Part shown: in pieces, positions 1 to 10,006 of the stretch
Position numbering within the stretch: position 1 is the stretch's first letter
Layout of the letters: each line of letters begins with the position of its first letter
Assembly: GCF_021353235.1 (NCBI RefSeq)
Contig: NZ_JAJTWT010000008.1
Span: forward strand, 1-64,000
Length of the DNA stretch: 64,000 nucleotides
DNA from: Pelomonas caseinilytica
Lineage (GTDB): Bacteria > Pseudomonadota > Gammaproteobacteria > Burkholderiales > Burkholderiaceae_C
Direction: 5' to 3'
Notes under the pieces: generated by a model
Seen by the model: only the letters and a program-made list of their open reading frames with translations
The model's database searches: none
What the model was told of the DNA's origin: nothing
Position numbers and translations under genes: made by a program

Positions 1-158
1 GTTCGACCGACTGGGCCTGCCCCGACTCTCCTGACCTCAAGCGCTCGAACCGCCTGGTGCGGACCCGCATGCCAGGTGGTGTGGCAGGGGCGCCTCCTGA
101 GATGGAGGTCCCCTATGCCGATCATGTCGCCGTCATGGGCGGGTCACACACTGCCGGC

Positions 159-995
159 ATGGATGACATCACAACAACAACAAAGTTCAGCCTGCCGCAC
201 CGTGTGAAGGCCTGGTGCGGGCGACAGAGGGAGGCCTACCGGCGCCATGCCTTGCGCACCGCCTGCCCGCGGGCGACCGAAGCGGCCAGCCGGATTCCCG
301 CGGCCGTGCGCGAAGCCTGGCGCGGGCATGCCGCCCGGGAGCTGCCAGGCCTGCCCGTCGATGATGGCGCGTGGCTGCGCTGCAGCATCGGCCTCGCACA
401 GTTCTTCGAGGCCTGCCGCCTGCAGGAGGCGCACGGCCCCTGCGCCCTGCCCAGCCGGGCGGCCGACTCCGTCTGGCATGCCTGGCTCGCCTTCGATCCC
501 GAGGGCCTGGCCGCCTGGCAGCAACGGCACTTCGGCCGCGTGCTTGACCACGTCGAATCCCACGCCCTCGGCGCGCCCCTGGAAGCCTGCCTGGCGCGCA
601 GCTGGGCCGGGGCCTGCCGCAGCGAGGGCCTGAGCCCCCTGGCGCGGCGGCTGCCGCTGCTGTTCGCCCTCGACGGGATGCTCCGGGTGCCCACGGGCTG
701 GGCCTACCGCCACGAGGGCGCCACCCTCGTGCACCAGCCCATCGACGGCTTCGGCCAGGCCAGCGGCGCTGCGGTGGCGCATGCGGCGGTCGGCGCCGCG
801 GCGCTCACGGCCATGAGCCTGGTGACGCCGCTCGAACTGCGCGCCAGGCGTCGGGACGACGGCGCAGGCGCGAGCTGCGGCAGCAGCGTGGCCAGCGACG
901 GCCCGGGCTGCTCCGGCGACGCGGGAGCCGGCTGCGATGGCGGCGGCAGCAGCTGCGGCTCGAGCTGCGGCGGCGGTTGCGGCGGAGGCGGCTGA
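159..995 (+). CDS. Gly/Cys-rich C-terminal protein, GRDP/DUF1399-like
   Basis: Function unknown. The body of the protein (about residues 60-210) is soluble-looking and contains SVWHAWLAF followed by QQRHFGRVLDH around residues 103-132. This resembles the D-x-x-W-H-x-x-L and F-G-x-x-x-x-H signature of glycine-rich domain proteins (GRDP/DUF1399 type); that link is an inference from motif shape. The last 40 residues are almost only Gly, Ser, Cys and Asp, ending in a CGSSCGGGCGGGG tail, as in other bacterial proteins of this type. The frame is open from a GTG at 57, with further ATGs at 69, 102 and 135. I chose the ATG at 159 because the residues before it look non-coding. No start has a convincing ribosome site. 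It converges on the chemotaxis receptor gene with a 9-base gap. Confidence 0.6.
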   Translation: MDDITTTTKFSLPHRVKAWCGRQREAYRRHALRTACPRATEAASRIPAAVREAWRGHAARELPGLPVDDGAWLRCSIGLAQFFEACRLQEAHGPCALPSRAADSVWHAWLAFDPEGLAAWQQRHFGRVLDHVESHALGAPLEACLARSWAGACRSEGLSPLARRLPLLFALDGMLRVPTGWAYRHEGATLVHQPIDGFGQASGAAVAHAAVGAAALTAMSLVTPLELRARRRDDGAGASCGSSVASDGPGCSGDAGAGCDGGGSSCGSSCGGGCGGGG

Positions 996-1004
996 CGCCG
1001 CCGT

Positions 1005-2552
1005 TCAGCGGCGCGCCACCTGGAAGGTACCCACCGCGTTGGCCAGCGACTGGGCCTGCTCCCGCAGGCTTTCCGCCGCTGCGGTGGACTGCTCCACCAG
1101 GGCCGCGTTCTGCTGCGTGACCTGGTCGAGCTGGGTGATGGCGATGTTGACCTGGGCGATGCCGTCGGACTGTTCGGTCGCCGCGGTCGTGATCTCGCCC
1201 ATGATGTCCTTGACGCGCTGCACGGCACCGACGAGTTCGTCCATGGTCTTGCCCGCCTCGGCCACCAGGCGCGCGCCAGCCTCCACCCGCTCGACGCTGC
1301 TGCCGATGAGGCTCTTGATCTCCTTGGCGGCGTCGGCGCTGCGGCCGGCCAGCGAACGCACCTCGCCAGCGACGACGGCGAAGCCCCGGCCCTGCTCGCC
1401 GGCGCGTGCGGCCTCCACGGCCGCATTCAGCGCCAGGATGTTGGTCTGGAAGGCGATGCCGTCGATGACGCCGATGATGTCGGCGATCTTGCGCGAGCTG
1501 ACATTGATCTCGTCCATCGTGTGGACGACCTGGGCCACCACCTCGCCGCCGCGCTGGGCGACGCTGGCCGCCGACACCGCCAGCGAATTGGCCTGGCCGG
1601 CCGACGCGGCGGAGTGCTGCACGGTGCCCGTGAGCTCCTCCATGGCACTGGCGGTTTCTTCCAGGCTGGATGCGGCCTTCTCGGTGCGGGCGCTCAGGTC
1701 CTGGTTGCCGCTGGCGATCTCGGCCGAGGCCGTGTTGATGGACTCCGCCACCTCGCGGATGCCGCCGATCGTCTGGGACAGCGTCTCGCGCATGCGGCGC
1801 AGTGTGGTCTGGAGCTGGCCGATCTCGTCCGCCCGGGCGGCCATGCCCTGGCCCGAGGGCACGAGGTTGCCATCGGCCACGCGCTCCGCCAGCTCGTTGG
1901 CGGCGAGCAGCGGCTGGGTGATGCCGCGGGTGATGACCCAGGCCGCGCCTGCGCCCAGCGCCAGCATGAGGGCGCCCAGGCCGATCAGCACGGCACGTCC
2001 GCTGGCGGCGGCGGCGTCGATGTCGGCGGCCGTCTTGTCGATCTGGGCGCGCTGGAAGTCCAGGAACTCCTGCATGCGCTGGAGGTAGGCCTTGGAGACG
2101 GGGATGAAGGTGTCGGTCAGCAGCTTGTCGGCGGCTTCGGCCTGGCCGTCCTTCTTGAGCTTGACGATCTCTTCGCGGGACCGGATGTACTCCTGCCGCA
2201 CCTTGGCGATGGCGTCGTAGATCGCCTGCTCCTCGGGTGTGCGGACCAGCGCCTTGATCTTCTCCTGCATCTCGCCCGAGGACTTGGTGGACTGGGCCTG
2301 GTCCTCCGCGAAGAGCTGGGCCAGCGACGAGTCCGAGCTCTTGGCGATGGCGATGGTGCGGCGCACCCCCGCGTTGATGTTGCGGTTCCAGTCCGCGATC
2401 AGCCTTTCCTTGGCCAATGGCTCGGCCATCATCTGCCGCGTGGCCGCAGCCGTCGCCCCCAGGCGCCAGGACGCCAGCGCGATGACCAGTGCCGCCAGCG
2501 CGAGGACCAGCGCAAACCCCGCCGCCAGCCGCATTCCTATCGTCAGTTTCAT
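1005..2552 (-). CDS. methyl-accepting chemotaxis protein
   Basis: Transmembrane chemoreceptor of 515 residues that signals to the CheA/CheW complex. Order of parts: first membrane helix at about 7-29, a periplasmic four-helix-bundle type sensor (about 30-184, no recognisable ligand pocket), second membrane helix at about 185-207, HAMP linker at about 208-260, then a long cytoplasmic coiled coil. The highly conserved hairpin tip is present ([20 protein letters not shown] followed by [15 protein letters not shown]). The reading frame is open upstream to 2684, but a GAGGAG ribosome site lies 8 bases before the ATG at 2552, and the protein then starts [13 protein letters not shown] as is usual for Burkholderiales receptors. 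No C-terminal CheR-tethering pentapeptide is visible. No chemotaxis genes are adjacent, so it is an orphan receptor. Confidence 0.93.
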   Translation of the reverse strand: MKLTIGMRLAAGFALVLALAALVIALASWRLGATAAATRQMMAEPLAKERLIADWNRNINAGVRRTIAIAKSSDSSLAQLFAEDQAQSTKSSGEMQEKIKALVRTPEEQAIYDAIAKVRQEYIRSREEIVKLKKDGQAEAADKLLTDTFIPVSKAYLQRMQEFLDFQRAQIDKTAADIDAAAASGRAVLIGLGALMLALGAGAAWVITRGITQPLLAANELAERVADGNLVPSGQGMAARADEIGQLQTTLRRMRETLSQTIGGIREVAESINTASAEIASGNQDLSARTEKAASSLEETASAMEELTGTVQHSAASAGQANSLAVSAASVAQRGGEVVAQVVHTMDEINVSSRKIADIIGVIDGIAFQTNILALNAAVEAARAGEQGRGFAVVAGEVRSLAGRSADAAKEIKSLIGSSVERVEAGARLVAEAGKTMDELVGAVQRVKDIMGEITTAATEQSDGIAQVNIAITQLDQVTQQNAALVEQSTAAAESLREQAQSLANAVGTFQVARR

Positions 2553-2726
2553 GGTGCTTGCTCCTCGCTCGTTGTCGAGCCCCTCTTGTCGGGGGCTGAC
2601 CATGCTAGCGCCGCAAGCCTCTGGCAAAGCGATGAAAACCCGGTCGCGGCCGCCTGCGCCTTGTGCGGTGGCCTTCGTTGCCAATTACTCCTCGTCCCGG
2701 CCCGGCCGGGGCGCCGGTGCCGTCGG

Positions 2727-3866
2727 TCAGCGTGACGCCGCCAGCAGGGCGCGGTAGTCGTCGACGCTGGCCAGGCGGGGGTTGGTCTTGTGGCAGTGGT
2801 CGACGAGGGCGTGCTCGATGATGCGGTCGTCCAGCTCCGGCCCCACGCCCATCGCGGCCAGGCCGGCAGGCAGGCCCAGGCGGGCGTTCATCGCGGCGAT
2901 GGCATCGGCCACTGCGTCGGCATCGCGGCCGGGCAGGTCCATGGCCTGGGCCAGGCGCTCGATGCGCCGCTCCCGCCTGACGCCGTCGGCCTGCGCGTTG
3001 AAGCGGATGACGGCCGGCAGGAAGACGGCGTTCAGCGTGCCGTGGTGCAGCCGCGGGTTCAGGCCACCCAGGGCATGGCTGAGCGAATGCACGGCGCCCA
3101 GCCCCTTCTGGAAGGCCATGGCGCCGTGCACGCTGGCGCACATCATGTCCAGGCGCGCGTCGCGGTCCTGCCCGTCGCGGGTGGCGCGTTCGATGGCGCC
3201 CCAGCCGCGGCGCAGGCCTTCCAGCGCGATGCCGTCGGCCGGTGGGTTGAAGGCCGGCGCGAGGAAGGTCTCGATGCAATGGGCGAGGGCGTCCATGCCG
3301 GTGGCCGCGGTCAGGGCGGGGGGCAGCTTGAGCGTCAGCGCCGGGTCGCAGATGGCCGCCTTGGGCAGCAGCTCCCAGTTGTGGAAGCCCAGCTTGCGAC
3401 CGTCGTCGACGATGAGGATGGCGCCGCGCGCCACCTCGCTGCCGGTGCCCGCCGTGGTCGGCACGGCGATCAGCGGCAGCACCCGCGAGGTGATGTCCCC
3501 CGCGCCGCCCTCGATGGTGGCGTAGCGCTTGAGCGGCCCCTCGTGCGTGGCCGCGATGGCTACGCCCTTGGCCAGGTCCATGCTGGAGCCGCCGCCGATG
3601 GCGATGAGGCCGTCGCAGCCGGTGTCGCGGGCGGCCTGCACCGCCAGCCGCACGGCGGCCTCGGTCGGGTTGGCGGGCGTCTGGTCGAAGACCGGGGGCT
3701 TGGCGGCGAAGGCGGCCAGGGCCTCGTCCAGCACGCCGGCCGCGCGCACGCCGGCATCCGTCACCACCAGCGGCCGGCGGATGCCGAGGCGCTCGCACTC
3801 CGCCGGCAGCAGGCGGCTGGCGCCGAACTCGATCTCGATGCGGGTCAGGTAAAGGATCTGGGCCAT
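2727..3866 (-). CDS. iron-containing alcohol dehydrogenase
   Basis: Group III (iron-dependent) NAD(P)-linked alcohol dehydrogenase of 379 residues. The nucleotide-binding GGGSSMDLAKG and the AVPTTAGTGSE motif are present. The usual metal ligands are all present: Asp and His in GMDALAHCIE, and two His in HALGGLNPRLHHG. The natural substrate cannot be read from sequence; 4-hydroxybutyrate, butanol or lactaldehyde dehydrogenases and maleylacetate reductases share this fold. The ATG at 3866 is preceded by GGAGAG; an in-frame ATG at 3893 is less likely. It is divergent from the esterase gene at 3962. Confidence 0.88.
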   Translation of the reverse strand: MAQILYLTRIEIEFGASRLLPAECERLGIRRPLVVTDAGVRAAGVLDEALAAFAAKPPVFDQTPANPTEAAVRLAVQAARDTGCDGLIAIGGGSSMDLAKGVAIAATHEGPLKRYATIEGGAGDITSRVLPLIAVPTTAGTGSEVARGAILIVDDGRKLGFHNWELLPKAAICDPALTLKLPPALTAATGMDALAHCIETFLAPAFNPPADGIALEGLRRGWGAIERATRDGQDRDARLDMMCASVHGAMAFQKGLGAVHSLSHALGGLNPRLHHGTLNAVFLPAVIRFNAQADGVRRERRIERLAQAMDLPGRDADAVADAIAAMNARLGLPAGLAAMGVGPELDDRIIEHALVDHCHKTNPRLASVDDYRALLAASR

Positions 3867-3961
3867 GTCGCTCTCCGCGCTGTGCAGCGGCATCGTAGTT
3901 CGCGTGGCCGGGGCGGGAAGTCATGCACGCGACGCGCCGCGGCGCCACGGACAATGCCGTC

Positions 3962-4887
<926 letters not shown>

Positions 4888-4891
<4 letters not shown>

Positions 4892-5745
4892 AACGCACCG
4901 ACTTCCGCCACCTCGAGCCCCTGCGCGTGCGCTGGGCCGAGATCGACGCCCAGGGCATCGTCTTCAACGGCCACTACCTCACCTACCTCGACACCGCCAT
5001 CAGCGGCTACTGGCGGGCCCTGGCGCTGCCTTATGCGGAGACGATGAAGGGCCTGGGCGGCGACCTCTACGTGCGCCGGGCGACGCTGGACTACCGCGGT
5101 TCGGCGCGCTACGACGACCGGCTGGACGTGGGCATCCGCTGCCGCGAGTTCGGCGGCAGCTCCATGATGGTGGACGGCGCCGTCTTCCACGGCGACCAGA
5201 TGCTCGTGCAGGCCGAGACGATCTACGTCTTCGCCGACCCCGACACGCAGTCGCCGGTGCGGCTGCCCGACGCGCTGCGCCGCGTCATCCTCGACTTCGA
5301 GGCCGGCCAGCCGGTCGTCGACGTGGCCGTGGGCCCCTGGAGCGAACTCGGCGAGGCGGCGGGCGCCATCCGGCGCGAGGTCTTCATCGAGGAACAGCAC
5401 ATCCCGGCCGACATGGAATGGGACGCCGCCGACGCCAGCTGCCTGCACGCCCTGGCGCGCAACCGCTTCGGCATGCCTCTCGCCACGGGCCGGATGCTGG
5501 AGCACGTGCCGGGCGTGGCCAAGATCGGCCGCATGGCCGTGCGCCGCTCCATGCGCGGCGGCCAGATCGGCCGCCAGGTACTGGACGCGCTGATGGCCGA
5601 GGCGCGCCGCCAGGGCTACCGCGAGGTGCTGCTGCATGCTCAGCTGTCGGCGGAGAACTTCTACCTGCGAGCGGGCTTCCAGCGGCGGGGCGAGCCCTTC
5701 GAGGAGGCCGGCATCGGCCATGTGGAGATGGTGCGGGCGCTGTGA
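4888..5745 (+). CDS. hotdog acyl-CoA thioesterase fused to GNAT acetyltransferase
   Basis: Two-domain protein of 285 residues. Residues 1-140 are a 4HBT/YbgC-type hotdog thioesterase with the catalytic region RVRWAEIDAQGIVFNGHYL (Asp in the usual place). Residues 150-285 are a GNAT N-acetyltransferase (ElaA/YjcF-like) with IRREVFIEEQHIP and the acetyl-CoA loop, here RSMRGGQIGRQVL. The fusion suggests that acyl-CoA hydrolysis and acyl transfer act on linked substrates, but no substrate can be inferred. It is coupled to the upstream esterase by the ATGA overlap. A short GC hairpin (5746-5760) directly after the stop separates it from the convergent DUF4936 gene. Confidence 0.87.
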
Positions 5746-5758
5746 AGCGCCGACGGCG

Positions 5759-6013
5759 CTAACCGAGCATCTCGAAGCGTTCCACCTTGCGCTCGCTCGC
5801 GAGCCAGCGCTCCAGCGCCACGGCCACCTGCGGTTCGCGGTGGCTCCAGCCTTCGGGGTAGATCTCCATCCACGTCCAGTGGCCGTCTTCGTCCGGCCGC
5901 GGGCGCCGCAGCAGCTCGATGGGCGCTTCGACCCGCGCCTTGCGGAAGGCGACGAGGGCCTCCTCGGCATGCTCCGCAGCGACGCGGTAGTACACGTACA
6001 GCTGCACGCTCAC
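5759..6013 (-). CDS. DUF4936 family protein
   Basis: Small cytoplasmic protein of 84 residues, resembling a ferredoxin-like dimeric alpha/beta barrel. It begins MSVQLYVYYRV and contains WMEIYP. Proteins of this family (DUF4936) commonly sit immediately downstream of ygfZ in Burkholderiales, as here. It starts with GTG inside the stop region of ygfZ (GTGA overlap, 6010-6013), so it is translated with that gene. Function is unknown. Confidence 0.8.
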   Translation of the reverse strand: MSVQLYVYYRVAAEHAEEALVAFRKARVEAPIELLRRPRPDEDGHWTWMEIYPEGWSHREPQVAVALERWLASERKVERFEMLG

Positions 6014-6888
6014 TCCTGCGGGGGGATTTCGTAGGGCAGGGGGCGCGGGTCCAGCCTGGGGCCTGAGGCGCTGCCGAGATGCAGGCTGCCGCCTTCGAGT
6101 GCCGCCAGCTTGATTTCCGCCGCGACGAGGGTGCGGCCTCCGCGCGAGCCGCTGCCGGCCACGACGCCGGCCGGCTGTTCGGGGTCGGCGCTGTGGAAGA
6201 TCTCCTGTCCCACCGTGGCGGGCGACGCCGCCTCGAAGACCTGCAGCCGCCGCTTCAGCGTGCCGCGGTACTGGCTGCGGGCGACGATCTCCTGGCCCGG
6301 GTAGCAGCCTTTCTTGAAGCTCACGCCGCCGAGCACTTCGAAGTTGATCATCTGCGGCACGAAGGCCTCGACGGTGGCGCCGCGCACCCAGGCCATGCCG
6401 GCCTCGGCCTCGGCGAAGGCCCAGTCGTCGGGCGACAGGGGAGCGCCGGCCGGGGCGGGCGCATCGGCGGGCTGGATGCGCAGGGCGCGGCCGGCACCGG
6501 GCAGGCTCACCTGCACGGCCTGGCCGTCGCGCTGCAGCGTCCAGGCGTCAGCCGCCGGCACGCCCATCAGGCCGTAGACGGCGAACTCGCCGCTCGCATC
6601 GCTCAGCTTGCACTTGGCGCGCAGCACGAACATGGACAGGCGCTTGAGTGTCGCGGCGAGCGTCTCCGCCGGCAGGGCCAGCAGGATCTCGTCGTCGCCC
6701 TGGCGCCAGCCCACCATCGTCGCCAGCAGGCGGCCCTTGGCCGTGCAGAAGCCGGCGAGCCGGGCGTGCCCGCGGTCGAGCAGGGCGAAGTCCTGGGTCA
6801 ACTGACCGTGCAGGAAGGCGGCGGCATCGGCGCCCTGGGCGCGGATGACGCCCCAGTCGGAAAGCAGGAGCTGCGAGGTGTGCGACAT
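6010..6888 (-). CDS. ygfZ: folate-binding Fe-S cluster repair protein YgfZ
   Basis: YgfZ/GcvT-like tetrahydrofolate-binding protein, 292 residues, which supports assembly or repair of certain Fe-S enzymes. The family signature K-G-C-Y-x-G-Q-E is intact (KKGCYPGQEIVARSQYRG), including the functionally important cysteine. The N-terminal FLHGQLTQD is also typical. The start at 6888 gives MSHTSQLLLSDWG; an in-frame ATG at 6903 adds five unlikely residues. It is divergent from mltG (47-bp gap), and the two promoters must share that space. Confidence 0.93.
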   Translation of the reverse strand: MSHTSQLLLSDWGVIRAQGADAAAFLHGQLTQDFALLDRGHARLAGFCTAKGRLLATMVGWRQGDDEILLALPAETLAATLKRLSMFVLRAKCKLSDASGEFAVYGLMGVPAADAWTLQRDGQAVQVSLPGAGRALRIQPADAPAPAGAPLSPDDWAFAEAEAGMAWVRGATVEAFVPQMINFEVLGGVSFKKGCYPGQEIVARSQYRGTLKRRLQVFEAASPATVGQEIFHSADPEQPAGVVAGSGSRGGRTLVAAEIKLAALEGGSLHLGSASGPRLDPRPLPYEIPPQE

Positions 6889-6935
6889 GGGCGGAATTAT
6901 CATCGGCGCCCTTTGAACGGCCGGTTGGCAGGGCT

Positions 6936-7931
6936 ATGAAGTGGGTGATGCGGGCGCTGCTCGCGGTGTTGTTGATCGCGGCGCTGGTCGCGGGTGCCGT
7001 GTGGCAATGGCTGCGCAGCCCGATGGCGCTGGCGGCGCCGTCGGTGGAGCTGTCCATCGAGCCGGGCACGAATCCGGCCGAGGTCGCGCGCGCCTGGGTG
7101 GCTGCCGGCGTGCAGGTCGACCCGCGCTGGCTCTACGAGTGGTTCCGCTGGTCGGGCCAGGCCAAGCTGATCCGCGCGGGCAGCTACGAGGTGCACGCCG
7201 GCATCACGCCGCGCGAACTGCTCGACAAGATGGTGCGTGGCGACCAGGTGCTGGAGCAGTTGCGCCTCACCGAGGGCTGGAACTGGCGGCAGGTGAGGGC
7301 GGCTCTGGCCGCAGCCCCGGCGCTCAAGGCAAAGACGGCCGCCATGAGTGATGCCGAGGTGATGGCCGAGCTGGGCGAGCCGGGCGTGGCGCCTGAGGGC
7401 CGCTTCTTCCCCGACACCTATGCCTACAGCCGTGGCGTCAGCGACCTGACCGTGCTCAGGCGCGCCCATGAAGCCATGCGCCGGCGCCTGGCCGCGGCCT
7501 GGGCGGCGCGCTCGCCCGGCCTGCCGCTGAAGAGCGCCGACGAGGCCCTCATCCTCGCCTCCATCGTCGAGAAGGAAACCGGCACCGCCGCCGACCGCAG
7601 CCGCGTGGCCGCCGTCTTCGTGAACCGCCTGCGCCTGGGCATGCCGCTGCAGACCGACCCGACCGTCATCTACGGCCTGGGCGAGGCCTTCGACGGCAAC
7701 CTGCGCAAGCGCGACCTGCTGGCCGACACGCCCTACAACACCTACACGCGCGGCGGCCTGCCGCCCACGCCCATCGCCATGCCGGGCGCGGCCTCGCTGA
7801 AGGCGGCCCTCAACCCAGCGCCGGTCAAGTCGCTGTACTTCGTCTCGCGGGGCGACGGCAGCAGCGAGTTCAGCGACGACCTGGACGCGCACAATCGCGC
7901 CGTCAACAAATACCAGCGCGGAGGCAAGTGA
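6936..7931 (+). CDS. mltG: endolytic murein transglycosylase MltG
   Basis: Inner-membrane lytic transglycosylase that cuts nascent peptidoglycan glycan strands. It is 331 residues long with one N-terminal membrane helix (about residues 5-25), a LysM-like region, and a YceG catalytic domain. The catalytic Glu lies in LASIVEKETG, followed by AVFVNRLRLGMPLQTDPTVIYG and the conserved TPYNTYTRGGLPPTPI. It heads a tightly packed run (mltG-tmk-holB-pilZ-tatD-ankyrin) in which each gene overlaps or nearly abuts the next. The stop overlaps the GTG start of tmk. Confidence 0.95.
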   Translation: MKWVMRALLAVLLIAALVAGAVWQWLRSPMALAAPSVELSIEPGTNPAEVARAWVAAGVQVDPRWLYEWFRWSGQAKLIRAGSYEVHAGITPRELLDKMVRGDQVLEQLRLTEGWNWRQVRAALAAAPALKAKTAAMSDAEVMAELGEPGVAPEGRFFPDTYAYSRGVSDLTVLRRAHEAMRRRLAAAWAARSPGLPLKSADEALILASIVEKETGTAADRSRVAAVFVNRLRLGMPLQTDPTVIYGLGEAFDGNLRKRDLLADTPYNTYTRGGLPPTPIAMPGAASLKAALNPAPVKSLYFVSRGDGSSEFSDDLDAHNRAVNKYQRGGK

Positions 7932-8548
7932 GCCAGGGCCGTTTCATCAGCTTCGAAGGCATCGACGGTGCCGGCAAGTCCACCCACATCCAGGCCGTGG
8001 CCGACTGGTTCCGCGCCCGCGGCGACGACGTGCAGCTCAGCCGCGAGCCCGGCGGCACGCCGCTGGCCGAGACGCTGCGCGACATCGTCCTCAAGCAGCC
8101 GATGGGCAGCCTCACCGAGCTGCTGCTGATGTTCGCCGGTCGGCGCGACCACGTCGAGACCGTCATCCGTCCGGCGCTCGCGGCCGGCAGGACGCTGCTG
8201 TGCGACCGCTTCACCGACGCGAGCTTCGCCTACCAGGGCGGCGGACGCGGCCTGCCGCTGACCGTGCTGGAGCCCCTGGCCGACTGGGTGCAGGAAGGCA
8301 CCGAACCCGAGCTGACGCTGTGGTTCGACCTGCCGCCGGCCCAGGCCGCGGCCCGCCGCGCCGGTGCCCGCGAGGCCGACCGCATCGAGCAGCAGGACCT
8401 CGACTTCTTCGAGCGCGTGCGCGCGGCCTATGCCGCGCGGGCGGCGAAGGCGCCGCGGCGCATCGTGCGGGTCGACGCCAGCGGCACGGTGGAGCAGGTG
8501 GGCCGTGCGGTGCTGGCCGTGCTGTCGGAGCGCTACCCGCCATGCTGA
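7928..8548 (+). CDS. tmk: thymidylate kinase
   Basis: dTMP kinase, which phosphorylates dTMP to dTDP for DNA synthesis. It has 206 residues, the normal length. P-loop GIDGAGKST near the N-terminus, the DR motif in LLCDRFTDASFAYQGGGRG, and the family LID region are present. It starts with GTG at 7928, overlapping the mltG stop (GTGA), and its own stop lies seven bases inside holB, so translation is coupled along the run. Confidence 0.95.
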   Translation: MSQGRFISFEGIDGAGKSTHIQAVADWFRARGDDVQLSREPGGTPLAETLRDIVLKQPMGSLTELLLMFAGRRDHVETVIRPALAAGRTLLCDRFTDASFAYQGGGRGLPLTVLEPLADWVQEGTEPELTLWFDLPPAQAAARRAGAREADRIEQQDLDFFERVRAAYAARAAKAPRRIVRVDASGTVEQVGRAVLAVLSERYPPC

Positions 8549-9549
8549 ACGCCGACCTGCCCTGGCTGGAAGCGCCCCTGGCCGACGCCCTCGCGCGGGC
8601 CCGCTCGCATGCCCTGCTCGTGCAGGGGCCGGCGGGCGTGGGTCAGCTTGAACTGGCCGTCAAGCTCGCGCAGAGCTGGCTGTGCGAGGCCCGCGCCGGG
8701 GCCGCACCGGCCTGCGGCCAGTGCGCCAGCTGCCGGCTCTTCGCCAGCGGCACGCATCCCGACTTCCAGCTGCTGATGCCCGAGGCCCTGGACGCCGCGG
8801 CCCGCGAGTCCCTCGGTCTGCCCTTCGAGGAGCCCGACGCGCCCAAGGCCGGCAAGGCCAAGCCCAGCCGCGAGATCAAGGTCGAGGCCGTGCGCAGCCT
8901 GCTCGCCTTTGCCCAGGCCACGTCGGCGCGCGGCAAGGCCAAGGTGGCGGTCATCTTCCCGGCCGAGGCGCTCAACGGCGTGGCGGCCAATGCCCTGCTC
9001 AAGACGCTGGAGGAGCCGGCCGGCCTGCTGCGCTTCGTGCTGGCCAGCCACGACAGCGCCAGCCTGCTGCCCACCATCCGCAGCCGCTGCCAGCCCCTGC
9101 CGCTGGCCTTGCCGGCGCGCGCCGCCGCGCTGACCTGGCTGGCGGCCAAGGGCGTGGACGGCGCCGAGGGCCTGCTCGACGCCACCGGCGGCCGGCCGCA
9201 GCAGGCCCTGGCCTGGTTCGAGGCCGGCCTCACCGACGCCGCCTGGCAGGCCATGCCCAAGCGCGTCGCCCGCGGCGAGGTGGCAGCCCTGTCCGACTGG
9301 GCGCCGCCCCGCGTCATCGACGCCTTGCAGCGCCTGTGCCACGACCTCGTGCGGCGCGCGCACGGCCAGCCGGGCCAGTTCTTCGCGCAGGCGGCCCTGC
9401 CGTCGCCGCGCCGCACCGCGCCGCTGCTGGCCTGGGAGGCCGAGCTCCGCCGCGCCGCCCGCCATGCCGAGCACCCGCTCAACGCCAGCCTGTGGATCGA
9501 AGCCCTCGTGGCCCAAGCCCAGGCGGCGATGGGGGCGGCTGCCCGGTGA
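8542..9549 (+). CDS. holB: DNA polymerase III subunit delta prime
   Basis: Clamp-loader subunit delta prime, 335 residues. The zinc module CGQCASCRLFASGTHPD and the AAA+ sensor region (NALLKTLEEP, then the SRC-like IRSRCQPL) are clear. The P-loop position reads GPAGVGQLEL, with Gln in place of Lys. This fits the known inability of delta prime to hydrolyse ATP. Placement between tmk and pilZ is the standard arrangement in gamma- and betaproteobacteria. Confidence 0.94.
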   Translation: MLNADLPWLEAPLADALARARSHALLVQGPAGVGQLELAVKLAQSWLCEARAGAAPACGQCASCRLFASGTHPDFQLLMPEALDAAARESLGLPFEEPDAPKAGKAKPSREIKVEAVRSLLAFAQATSARGKAKVAVIFPAEALNGVAANALLKTLEEPAGLLRFVLASHDSASLLPTIRSRCQPLPLALPARAAALTWLAAKGVDGAEGLLDATGGRPQQALAWFEAGLTDAAWQAMPKRVARGEVAALSDWAPPRVIDALQRLCHDLVRRAHGQPGQFFAQAALPSPRRTAPLLAWEAELRRAARHAEHPLNASLWIEALVAQAQAAMGAAAR

Positions 9550-9562
9550 ATACACTCGCGGC

Positions 9563-10006
9563 ATGAGCGACGCCACTTCAAAGCCCGGCCCGAACACGCA
9601 ATTCCAGCCCAGCCAACTGGGCGGGTCGCTGCCGTTGCCCACGGTGGGCGGGCAGGCCGGCTCGGGCGCGCGTCCCAGCGTCATCCAGCTCGTCTTCCGC
9701 GAGAAGTCGGCCCTGTACGCCGCCTACATCCCCGCCTTCACGGAGGGCGGCCTGTTCGTGCCGACCACGCGCGACTACAAGCTGGGCGAAGACATCTACC
9801 TGCTGCTCGCCCTGCCCGAGGACAACCAGCGCTATCCCGTGGCCGGCAAGGTCGCCTGGCTGACGCCGGCCAACGCCTCGGGCGGCCGCACGCAAGGCGT
9901 GGGCGTGCGCTTCCCGGGCGACGAGAAGACGCGGTTGATCCGCGTGCGCATCGAGGAAATCCTCGGCACGGCGGTGTCGTCGAGCAAGCCGACCCAGACC
10001 CTCTGA
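9563..10006 (+). CDS. pilZ: type IV pilus assembly protein PilZ
   Basis: Single PilZ-domain protein of 147 residues. The domain (about residues 35-125) contains VIQLVFREKSALYAAYIP, GGLFVPTTRDYKLGE and QGVGVRFPGDE. The RxxxR and D/NxSxxG motifs required for cyclic di-GMP are absent, as in Pseudomonas PilZ. That makes it a pilus-assembly partner (PilB/FimX binding in known systems) rather than a second-messenger receptor. The holB-pilZ-tatD order is conserved in pilus-bearing proteobacteria. Its stop overlaps the next start by one base. Confidence 0.88.
   Translation: MSDATSKPGPNTQFQPSQLGGSLPLPTVGGQAGSGARPSVIQLVFREKSALYAAYIPAFTEGGLFVPTTRDYKLGEDIYLLLALPEDNQRYPVAGKVAWLTPANASGGRTQGVGVRFPGDEKTRLIRVRIEEILGTAVSSSKPTQTL

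Noticed and set aside
987-1002. GGCGGC-TGAC-GCCGCC hairpin at the first convergent gene ends
   Set aside because: Short GC stem without T run in a repetitive GGC region; likely chance.
5746-5760. AGCGCC-GAC-GGCGCT hairpin as a terminator
   Set aside because: Only six base pairs and no T run; too weak to list as a feature.
8542-9549. Damaged P-loop in holB as evidence of a pseudogene
   Set aside because: Delta prime subunits normally lack a working ATP site; the rest of the protein is intact.
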